This document shows positions 1-5,850 of a stretch of 9,646 nucleotides of DNA, piece by piece; position 1 is the stretch's first letter, and each line of letters begins with the position of its first letter. The notes under the pieces are model-generated. The model was not told where the DNA came from. It saw nothing but the letters and a program-made list of their open reading frames with translations, and ran no database searches. This DNA comes from Deltaproteobacteria bacterium (lineage in GTDB: Bacteria; Desulfobacterota; Desulfobacteria; Desulfobacterales; JAFDDL01), in NCBI GenBank assembly GCA_019310865.1, contig JAFDDL010000101.1:1-9646 (forward strand), read 5' to 3'. A program made the translations under genes and the position numbers.

Positions 1-442
1 GATGCTGAAAATCGTCCTGGCATATACGGCCGCATAATGTCTTTTTCCCGAGCCAGTTTCAAAACGCCCCATTTCGGCCCATATCGGTGTTGGACGAAAA
101 TTTTAATCCTCGGAATACTCAATGTATGCCTGTGGTTAAAATTTTCGTCCGCCTTGATCTGAACCGAACTTGAACGTTTTGAAAATGGCTCCTTTTATAT
201 CCCCATGGTCGTATGCAAGATCTCGAATTTTTGACTATTACCTGCCGTTGTCCATGGTTTCAGTGGTTAATTTTTCTCTATTTCGATTTCAGGTATCATA
301 AAAAATATAACTCAAAAAAGCAAATCGTCCAGTGTTCCGTGCCGACTTTCCCAAAAAGGTTTGACGGTTGTTATCCCCCATTCCCCTTGTACAAAACCGG
401 TCACAATGGTAATTAACAAAGAGGGGATGAGGGATTTTTCGT
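1..442. other. Gene-free region upstream of ispG
   Basis: No gene can be supported here. One frame is open from base 1 to about 168, but it runs straight through the palindromic element listed separately and looks like no family I know, so it could at most hold the last few codons of a gene lying outside the window. After the palindrome the stretch 192-442 is AT-rich and must carry the promoter and leader of ispG. A TATCAT hexamer near 294-299 could be a -10 box, but no good -35 box precedes it. No terminator-like hairpin was seen. Confidence 0.5.
50..191. repeat. Long imperfect palindrome (MITE-like or dispersed repeat element)
   Basis: Two nested pairs of inverted arms are visible. The outer arms, 50-66 and 175-191, match in 16 of 17 positions as reverse complements. 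The inner arms, 92-106 (GGACGAAAATTTTAA) and 136-150 (TTAAAATTTTCGTCC), match in 15 of 15 with a 29-base centre. The segments between the arms are also partly complementary, for example around a shared TTCGG block. As RNA or cruciform DNA the whole unit could fold into one long hairpin. It has no coding capacity. The size and terminal inverted repeats fit a miniature inverted-repeat or REP-like element, but no target-site duplication was recognised and copy number cannot be judged from one window. Confidence 0.7.
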
Positions 443-1531
443 ATGGATACCATTACCAAAGCACGTAGAAAGACGCGTCGAATCAGGATCGGGAATGTGC
501 CGGTGGGAGACGGGGCTCCCGTCGCGGTCCAGTCCATGACCAATACCCCCACCCAGGACGTGGCAGCCACCGTTTCCCAAATCAAGCGCCTGGAAGCAGC
601 CGGGTGCGAGATCGTCCGCGTTGCGGTCCCGGACCAATCGGCGGCCGAGGCCATTGGGCCGATTAAAGCGGCCATTGACATCCCCTTGATTGCCGATATC
701 CATTTTGATTACCGGCTGGCCATTTCAGCTGCCGAGGCCGGGGCGGACGGTCTTCGTATCAATCCGGGAAACATCGGCAGTAGCCGAAAGGTTCAGGAGG
801 TGGCAGCCTGTGCGGCAGACCGGGGCATTGCGATTCGAATCGGTGTCAATGCCGGTTCCCTTGAAAAGGCGCTGTTGACCAAATACAAGGGTGTGTGTGC
901 ACAGGCCATGGTGGAAAGTGCCCTTGGCCAGGTGGCGCAATTGAGGACTTGGGATTTTCATGACATCAAGATATCCCTCAAAGCTTCGGATGTCGCCAGA
1001 ACCGTTTCTGCCTATCGCCAATTGTCCCGGCAGACTGATTTACCGCTTCATGTCGGGGTTACGGAAGCCGGTGGTCTGTATCCGGGAATCGTAAAATCGG
1101 CGCTTGGCATCGGTATGCTCTTATCCGAAGGGATTGGTGATACGATTCGCGTCAGCTTGACACGGGACCCCGTGGAAGAGGTTCGGGTGGGCTATGAAAT
1201 ATTGCGTGCCCTGGGAATTCGTCAGCATGGTGTTGAAATCATATCCTGTCCCACCTGCGGCCGGTGCAATATTGACCTGTTCGGCATACTGGAGCAGGTG
1301 GAACGGGCGTTGCTGACCAAATCGCTGCCCATCAAGGTGGCCATCATGGGTTGTGTGGTCAATGGTCCCGGTGAAGCCCGCGAGGCGGATATCGGAATCG
1401 CCGGTTGCGATGACACCGGCATTTTGTTCAGGAAAGGCGATTTGGTGAAAAAATTCCCACAAGATCAACTGGTTGATGAACTGCTCAAGGAAGTGGCCCG
1501 GATCGAGACGGCCCTGGGCCGAGACGGTTAG
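443..1531 (+). CDS. ispG: IspG (GcpE), 4-hydroxy-3-methylbut-2-enyl diphosphate synthase
   Basis: IspG is the cytosolic [4Fe-4S] enzyme of the MEP isoprenoid pathway; it reductively converts methylerythritol 2,4-cyclodiphosphate to HMBPP using ferredoxin or flavodoxin. The 362-residue length matches the short bacterial form (E. coli about 372). The N-terminal TIM barrel shows VQSMTNTPTQD (about 29-39), PLIADIHFD (about 81-89) and LRINPGNIG (about 104-112). The C-terminal cluster domain has SCPTCGRC, with C269 and C272, and MGCVVNGPGE, with C304 and E311; these are the three cysteines and the glutamate that hold the cluster. The ATG at 443 has AGGG at 430-433 nine bases upstream. The next gene starts 20 bp after the stop, so the two are probably co-transcribed. 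Intact and typical. Confidence 0.97.
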   Translation: MDTITKARRKTRRIRIGNVPVGDGAPVAVQSMTNTPTQDVAATVSQIKRLEAAGCEIVRVAVPDQSAAEAIGPIKAAIDIPLIADIHFDYRLAISAAEAGADGLRINPGNIGSSRKVQEVAACAADRGIAIRIGVNAGSLEKALLTKYKGVCAQAMVESALGQVAQLRTWDFHDIKISLKASDVARTVSAYRQLSRQTDLPLHVGVTEAGGLYPGIVKSALGIGMLLSEGIGDTIRVSLTRDPVEEVRVGYEILRALGIRQHGVEIISCPTCGRCNIDLFGILEQVERALLTKSLPIKVAIMGCVVNGPGEAREADIGIAGCDDTGILFRKGDLVKKFPQDQLVDELLKEVARIETALGRDG

Positions 1532-1551
1532 AAAATGCATATGAAGGATTC

Positions 1552-3699
1552 ATGCTTCCAATCAGCGACATAATCAAACGGCTTGCCGATACCCACGGGC
1601 AGGCGGACCTGGATCTGGTCCAACGGGCTTATGACTTTTCCGTGTCGGTTCACAAGGGGCAAAAACACCCAACGGGGGAGTCGTTTCTTTCACACCTGAC
1701 AGCAGTTGCCGATATCCTGGTCACCATGAATCTGGAGCCTGTCAGCGTGGCGGCCGGGCTGCTGCATGACGCCTTGGAAGACGGCCGCACCACGGGGGAT
1801 AAGGTCCGATCGCAGTTTGGTTCATCGGTATACCGGATTGTGTCGGGTGTCACGCGAATCAGCACCCTTCCCCTGCACAGCTCTCACCAGGCCAGCCAGG
1901 CTGAAAACATTCGAAAAATGATACTGGCCATGGCCGATGATATTCGGGTCATCCTCATCAAGCTGGCCGACCGGCTGGACAATATGCGCACAATCGAACA
2001 TCTCGCACCGGAAACCCGGCTGGCCATGAGCCAGGAAACCCTTGACATATATTCGCCTATTGCCGCGCGTTTGGGTATCTATTGGATCAAAAACGAGCTG
2101 GATATCATTGCGTTTCAACATGTTCACCCGAATGTCTATCAGGGCATTGCCAACCGGGTAAAAAAGGATCGTGTCCAACGGGATCGGTATGTTGTAACGG
2201 TTAAAGAATTGATCCTAAAGACCTTGTCGGAAAACAACATCCCATGCGAGGTGATGGGGCGATATAAAAATTTTTACAGCATTTACACCAAGATGATCAG
2301 CCAGGATCTGCCCTTTGAAGAGATCTACGACATTATTGCGTTTCGAGTTATTGTTGATACCATCCCGCAATGTTATGAAGTCCTTGGGCACCTGCATGCC
2401 ATGTGGAAACCGATTGCGAAAAAATTTAAGGATTACATCGGGTTCCCGAAATCGAATATGTACCAATCGCTGCATACCACCGTTATCGGTCCCAATGGTG
2501 AACGGGTCGAAATTCAGATTCGCACCTGGGAAATGGATGAGATCGCCAAATCTGGTATTGCCGCCCATTGGAGTTACAAGGAAGGAAACTCGGCTGACCA
2601 GCAGATAACCCGTCAGTTTGGCTGGATTCAAAATCTGGTTGAAAACCAGGACAGTGTTCAGGAGCCCGGCGAATTTCTTGAAAACGTTCGAATCGATCTA
2701 TTTCCCGACGAAGTTTATGTGTTCACACCCAATGGCGAAATCAAGACTTTACCCAAAGGGGCGACACCGGTCGATTTCGCTTATACGATTCATTCCGAAG
2801 TCGGGCATCAGTGTACAGGCGCCAAAGTCAACGGGCGTATGGTGCCGCTGCAACACAAACTGGCAACCGGCGACATTCTTGAAATCATTACCACAAAGGG
2901 CCACGAACCGAGCAAAGACTGGCTCAATTATGTCAAGACGGTCAAGGCAAGGTCACGGATTCGCCAGTGGATCAAGATACAGGATCGGGAGCGGAGTTTG
3001 TCTCTGGGGCGGGAAATGTGTGAAAAATTATTCCGCAAGCATCGACTTAACTTCAATGTGCTGGTCAAATCAAAACGAATTGAAGAAGTTTCCGCCATAT
3101 TCGGGTTCAAAGATGTTAAAGAACTGATTGCCTCAGTGGGTTACGGAAAAATAACCCCACTGCAGATCATTCGAAAGCTTGAAGTCAAGGAGGAACCCGA
3201 AGAGCGCTCCGATGCGGTCCTGGAGAAATTTATCGAGCGGGCCCAAAAGAAAAAAGAGAAATCCGGTGTGTTGGTAAGAGGCCTCGGCGATATTCTGATT
3301 CGGTTTGGTCAATGTTGCCGGCCTGTTCCCGGAGATCCCATCACCGGATACATCACCCAAGGCCACGGCGTGACAATCCATCGGACAACCTGTGTGAACG
3401 CGCTGAAAATGAATCCGGAAAGGCGGGTTGATGTTTCCTGGAACACAGGCGAGGCGGATACCTATCCGGTAAAGATCAATGTCCAGGCTGAAGATCGTGT
3501 GGGATTGTTGGCCGATATTGCTTCCACCATCAGCAAGCAGGGCGCCAATATACTCAGTGCCGACTCTGAGGTGCATGAGAGCAAGAGTGTTTACCAATCA
3601 TTCACCATTACGGTGAAAGATACCGCCCAGTTAAAAACCGTAATGGCGGCGATTCGGCGTGTTAAGCCGGTTCGTTCAGTCCGGCGGGTAAAAACATAA
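1552..3699 (+). CDS. rsh: Bifunctional (p)ppGpp synthetase/hydrolase (RelA/SpoT family, Rsh)
   Basis: This is a long RSH enzyme that makes and degrades the stringent-response alarmone (p)ppGpp. The 715-residue length fits the family. In order: an N-terminal HD hydrolase domain with HDALED at 72-77 and the KLADRLDNMRT block at about 138-148, both intact and so predicted active; a synthetase domain with GRYKNFYSIY (about 236), YDIIAFRV, KDYIGFPK and YQSLHTTV, then EIQIRTWEMDEIA; a TGS domain (about 386-447, beginning VYVFTPNGEI); a Cys-Cys motif (C588-C589, FGQCCRPVPGD); and a C-terminal ACT domain (about 640-713). The regulatory stretch before KDYIG reads KFKD (291-294), close to the RxKD signature of bifunctional enzymes and unlike the ExDD of RelA. 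The ATG at 1552 has AAGGA six bases upstream. It follows ispG after 20 bp. Confidence 0.96.
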   Translation: MLPISDIIKRLADTHGQADLDLVQRAYDFSVSVHKGQKHPTGESFLSHLTAVADILVTMNLEPVSVAAGLLHDALEDGRTTGDKVRSQFGSSVYRIVSGVTRISTLPLHSSHQASQAENIRKMILAMADDIRVILIKLADRLDNMRTIEHLAPETRLAMSQETLDIYSPIAARLGIYWIKNELDIIAFQHVHPNVYQGIANRVKKDRVQRDRYVVTVKELILKTLSENNIPCEVMGRYKNFYSIYTKMISQDLPFEEIYDIIAFRVIVDTIPQCYEVLGHLHAMWKPIAKKFKDYIGFPKSNMYQSLHTTVIGPNGERVEIQIRTWEMDEIAKSGIAAHWSYKEGNSADQQITRQFGWIQNLVENQDSVQEPGEFLENVRIDLFPDEVYVFTPNGEIKTLPKGATPVDFAYTIHSEVGHQCTGAKVNGRMVPLQHKLATGDILEIITTKGHEPSKDWLNYVKTVKARSRIRQWIKIQDRERSLSLGREMCEKLFRKHRLNFNVLVKSKRIEEVSAIFGFKDVKELIASVGYGKITPLQIIRKLEVKEEPEERSDAVLEKFIERAQKKKEKSGVLVRGLGDILIRFGQCCRPVPGDPITGYITQGHGVTIHRTTCVNALKMNPERRVDVSWNTGEADTYPVKINVQAEDRVGLLADIASTISKQGANILSADSEVHESKSVYQSFTITVKDTAQLKTVMAAIRRVKPVRSVRRVKT

Positions 3700-3724
3700 G
3701 GGTTCGCATGGTCAAGCGCGACCC

Positions 3725-3916
3725 CTATGGCGCTTTGATAACCTTGCCCGATTTGATGCAGTTGGTGCACACCATAATTTTTTTCACGTTGCCGCTCCGG
3801 ACGGCACGGACCCGTTGGAGAATCGGGTTGAATCGACGTTTTGTCACATTATGGGCATGGCTGACATTGTTGCCGACCATTGGTTTTTTCCCGCATATTT
3901 CACATGCTTTTGACAT
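3725..3916 (-). CDS. rpmB: 50S ribosomal protein L28
   Basis: L28 is a structural protein of the large ribosomal subunit. The 63-residue product begins [12 protein letters not shown] and has two CxxC pairs (C5/C8 and C50/C53), the zinc-ribbon form of L28; [12 protein letters not shown] and the basic middle are also typical. The frame is open well upstream, to 4075, but the ATG at 3916 is preceded by AAGGAG at good spacing and gives the family's normal N-terminus, so the shorter start was chosen. It is convergent with the rsh gene, with 25 bp between stop codons, and stands alone as it often does. Its promoter must lie in 3917-4137; a TTTACA -35-like hexamer (minus strand, 4043-4038) is followed 17 bases later only by a weak TAAGAG. 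Confidence 0.95.
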   Translation of the reverse strand: MSKACEICGKKPMVGNNVSHAHNVTKRRFNPILQRVRAVRSGNVKKIMVCTNCIKSGKVIKAP

Positions 3917-4137
3917 CTTTGCTTTCTCCTTTTCGGCGTTGGATTGCCCCGATCTGAGTTGATTCACATTCGAGGCCATAAGGGTTCGCCGACGATCATC
4001 AGTCGAATCAGGAACTCTTACACCATAATTGACGCTGTGTAAAGACTTTTTCGTTTCAGTCCAGGGGAACCGCATTTGGAAATCAGCCAGCTAATACTTT
4101 CAGCAAATAATCGTTATCCCATCCGGCCCTGAGCCGT
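3917..4137. promoter_or_regulatory. rpmB upstream region, promoter not firmly located
   Basis: This stretch lies between the rpmB start (minus strand) and the winged-helix fragment (plus strand). On the minus strand TTTACA at 4043-4038 could be a -35 box, but the hexamer 17 bases on, TAAGAG at 4020-4015, matches the -10 consensus in only three positions. On the plus strand a TAA at 4108-4110 closes the frame of the downstream fragment, and no ribosome-binding site precedes it. The segment may contain the decayed front of that fragment's parent gene, but no protein similarity was recognised in it. Confidence 0.25.
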
Positions 4138-4395
4138 TTGGATTTGCAGAAGGATAGATTAAGTCAAGCGATAGAACGCGAAAAGCTGTTTTCAAAGCTC
4201 TCGGTGCTTTCCAATCGAATTTTACAGATCGTTAAATCCCATGGCCAGGCGTCAATATCCGATCTCGAATCAATCACCAACGCCAACAGGAATACTATCA
4301 AAGTCAAACTGCGGGAACTTGTGGCAGGCGGGTATCTGGTAAAACAAGGTAAGGGTAAAGGAACTTGGTATACGCTTGGTGCGCGTTCGTTGTGA
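4138..4395 (+). CDS. Isolated winged-helix domain, probable C-terminal remnant of a Fic-family protein
   Basis: The 85-residue frame holds a single winged helix-turn-helix: LSNRILQIVKSHG, then ISDLESITNANRNTIKVKLREL as helix-turn-helix, then GYLVKQGKGKGTWYTL as the wing. The NANRNTIK...L..LV..G.L...G.G.GTWY pattern is, from family memory, the C-terminal domain of many Fic (AMP-transferase) proteins, where it follows a short Lys/Glu-rich helix like the EREKLFSKL seen here. No Fic core motif (HPFxxGNGR) occurs upstream. The only start is TTG at 4138 without a ribosome-binding site, and an in-frame TAA lies at 4108. It is therefore most likely the tail of a truncated gene; a small free-standing DNA-binding protein is the alternative. 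It is convergent with the deacetylase gene. Confidence 0.6.
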   Translation: MDLQKDRLSQAIEREKLFSKLSVLSNRILQIVKSHGQASISDLESITNANRNTIKVKLRELVAGGYLVKQGKGKGTWYTLGARSL

Positions 4396-4452
4396 TTGAA
4401 AGGTGTAAAAAAGGTGAATGGATGGATTTATCCGCTTGATGCGGACATGACT

Positions 4453-5289
4453 CTATTCAGAAAAAATGGAGCCGGCAAGCCCACGAAGGAAAGCCCGGAC
4501 ATTTTGACCGAGCTCAGCATGATTATACCCGCCTTCTAAAATACCGAAACATCCACCCTGATTTCGTTTAGCCGCGGTTCGCACGATTTGTCCCATCTCA
4601 TAATAATTTGTTGTGGAAAGCAAACCACCCCAATCAGCTTTATGGCTATCAAACCCGGCGGACACACCGATGATATCAACCGGTGTGTTTTCCAAGGCAT
4701 TTTGAACCCCTACCACATAAGATACCCTGTCTCCGGCGCCCGGATTCAATATCGTGACACCTCTCCGGTTTCCAAGGATGTTCACATTACCGTCACCATA
4801 GTGAAGGTCAAAGTCAAGTATGAAAGCGGTGCTGATTTTTCCCTGATGCATGAGATTTTCAATGGCCACAGCCATATTGTTAAAGAAGTAAAATCCCCGG
4901 CAACTGTCAGATGAGGCATGATGTTCCGGTGGACGAATGAGGCCAAAACTCGGGTCCCGCAAACCCGTTTCTACAGCGGCGATTGCCCCGCCTGCTGCCA
5001 AGGCGGCTATTTCATATAGGCCTTCGCTTCGAATCTGGTCGATGTGAAACTGACTGTGAACGAGGCCAATGACAGATTCATCAGCAGCGGTTGGCTCAAG
5101 GAAGGTTACATCATTTTCTATGGCGGTTACAATCGCTTCCATTCGACCACCCGCAGCTGCGGGATCGGACGTATACACCTCATATTTATCTTTGAATTCG
5201 GTAAGGACCCCACGACGATGTCCCCGAGCCGAGCCGGCCGGTTCACCGTTATGACGAATCGGTCGTTTTCGGAAAGTGAGTAGGCACAA
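4453..5289 (-). CDS. Histone-deacetylase/AcuC-like metal-dependent deacetylase, start codon uncertain
   Basis: The product belongs to the arginase/deacetylase fold of bacterial histone-deacetylase-like amidohydrolases; its substrate is unknown. Numbered from the TTG at 5289, it shows the His pair H123-H124 (RPPEHHASSDSC), the metal-ligand motif LDFDLHYGDG with D161 and H163, the third ligand D214 (SAGFDSHKAD), and the active-site tyrosine Y255 (LEGGYN). All catalytic positions are present. Family similarity begins near residue 28-36 (KYEVYTSDPAAAGGRMEAI). The first 27 residues look unrelated, and no ATG, GTG or TTG sits where the family normally starts. The only upstream option is this TTG without a clear ribosome-binding site; the first ATG inside is at residue 50. 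The usual Gly before the His pair is Glu here. The core is read with confidence, but the gene may have lost its natural 5' end. Confidence 0.8.
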   Translation of the reverse strand: MCLLTFRKRPIRHNGEPAGSARGHRRGVLTEFKDKYEVYTSDPAAAGGRMEAIVTAIENDVTFLEPTAADESVIGLVHSQFHIDQIRSEGLYEIAALAAGGAIAAVETGLRDPSFGLIRPPEHHASSDSCRGFYFFNNMAVAIENLMHQGKISTAFILDFDLHYGDGNVNILGNRRGVTILNPGAGDRVSYVVGVQNALENTPVDIIGVSAGFDSHKADWGGLLSTTNYYEMGQIVRTAAKRNQGGCFGILEGGYNHAELGQNVRAFLRGLAGSIFSE

Positions 5290-5396
5290 TCGCTGTAAGC
5301 ATTGGCTTCACATCCGACGTGTTCCGCCACCGTCTCCCGGCGGGTACGTTGCAGGGATTCGGGCTGCGCAGTTAGGATTAAAGGTTTGCATCATTT

Positions 5397-5429
5397 AAAA
5401 AGGCCAAACGGGGTATATCCCGGTTGGCC
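5397..5429 (-). terminator. Rho-independent terminator-like hairpin, minus strand
   Basis: Arms 5402-5412 and 5419-5429 pair in 10 of 11 positions around a six-base loop. Read on the minus strand, the hairpin is followed directly by five T (complement of 5401-5397). There is no T-run on the plus side, so it would stop leftward transcription, either from a lost minus-strand gene to its right or coming from the cas side. It lies upstream of the deacetylase start. Confidence 0.55.
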
Positions 5430-5534
5430 GATCCCATGCCCCCTATGTTCACTCTTATCGACGGCATCTATACCAAGGAATGCGGTCCCAATATCGACGG
5501 TGCCGCTCGCAGAAGCGATGTGCTCGTGGCATCA
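5424..5534 (+). pseudogene. Fragment resembling a DUF362-family protein
   Basis: One frame reads MFTLIDGIYTKECGPNIDG followed by RRSDVLVAS. From memory this resembles the conserved core of DUF362 proteins, which carry similar T-x-x-DGI...GP..G......L-x-AS segments. Only about 30 residues are recognisable. The frame starts inside a terminator hairpin, has no ribosome-binding site, and turns into unlike sequence after about 5534. The identification is tentative. It is probably a leftover of a plus-strand gene whose front has been deleted. Confidence 0.35.
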
Positions 5535-5668
5535 TCCGCGCCTTTCACGATGCGGGGGTCAACATCGACCCGGCCAAGCTATAGGACCCCCAACAATGGG
5601 CGCCGTCCTTTATGCGCAGGTATCAGAACCGCACGGAGTTTGATCGATCGCATTTTGAAATTGCCTAA
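5525..5668 (+). pseudogene. Unidentified C-terminal gene fragment interrupted by an in-frame TAG
   Basis: In a frame shifted relative to the preceding fragment, 5525-5581 reads GIIRAFHDAGVNIDPAKL, then TAG at 5582-5584, then DPQQWAPSFMRRYQNRTEF and a short tail ending at TAA 5666-5668. Both sides of the TAG look like natural protein sequence, so the TAG is best explained as a CAG-to-TAG change in a dead gene. The two sides may belong to the same parent as the DUF362-like fragment after a frameshift or deletion, or to another gene. I do not recognise the family. A plus-strand terminator follows 43 bases after the final stop, as expected for the end of a former gene. Confidence 0.4.
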
Positions 5669-5710
5669 ATTGAAAAATTCTAACCACCCGTCGGTATCGA
5701 CGATCAGTCG

Positions 5711-5742
5711 AAGGGGTAGTTCGTCTACCCCCTTTGCTTTTT
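5711..5742 (+). terminator. Rho-independent terminator, plus strand
   Basis: GGGGTAG (5713-5719) and CTACCCC (5725-5731) form a perfect seven-base stem with loop TTCGT. They are followed by CTTTGCTTTTT, giving a T-rich tail at 5733-5742. Placement just after the stop at 5668 suggests it once ended the decayed plus-strand gene. It now also separates the cas operon from read-through from the left. Confidence 0.7.
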
Positions 5743-5850
5743 CAGTAGAAAAAGAGTAAAGGAAAAACATGGCATCGAAAATTCATAAGGCGATTATGTA
5801 ATGCCTTCCTGTTTCCGAACGGCCAGGGCAATGATTCCGCGGAGGGTTGT

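Larger units (their letters stand above)
5290..5850. other. Gene-remnant region between the deacetylase and cas3
   Basis: No intact gene was found. The plus strand carries two short protein-like fragments in different frames (5424-5534 and 5525-5668), and there are two opposed terminator-like hairpins, each listed separately. On the minus strand, 5330-5208 reads as a plausible cysteine-containing peptide (GCEANAYSDC, then FVITVNRPARLGDIVVGSL) in a frame different from the deacetylase; I could not assign it. A ten-codon frame at 5769-5801 (MASKIHKAIM) follows a fair AAGGA but is too short to claim as a gene. The cas3 promoter is presumably in 5743-5845, with no convincing -35/-10 pair. GGAGG at 5841-5845 is the cas3 ribosome-binding site. 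Confidence 0.6.

Noticed and set aside
2..37. Eleven-codon frame MLKIVLAYTAA at the window edge
   Set aside because: Too short, with no visible ribosome-binding site; it may be the end of an upstream gene or chance.
3714..3735. AAGCGC...GCGCTT hairpin between rsh and rpmB as a shared terminator
   Set aside because: The stem is only six bases with a ten-base loop, overlaps the end of rpmB, and has no T-run on either strand.
3989..4008. CGACGATCA...AGTCGAA sequence shared with 5699-5712 as a repeat pair
   Set aside because: The two copies differ by a three-base insertion and are short; chance similarity is sufficient.
3725..4075. Longer 116-residue form of L28 starting at 4075
   Set aside because: The extra 53 residues resemble no L28 and contain the likely promoter region; the ATG at 3916 has a strong AAGGAG.
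4431..4445. TCCGC-TTGAT-GCGGA hairpin downstream of the deacetylase
   Set aside because: The stem is five bases with no T-run after it in either direction; too weak to call a terminator.
5208..5390. Minus-strand frame with GCEANAYSDC, considered as an RseC-like (SoxR-reducing) protein fragment
   Set aside because: The cysteine spacing and upstream sequence do not match the family well enough, and no membrane segments follow.
5769..5801. Ten-residue leader peptide (MASKIHKAIM) upstream of cas3
   Set aside because: It has a fair ribosome-binding site, but nothing suggests attenuation and the length is too short to support.
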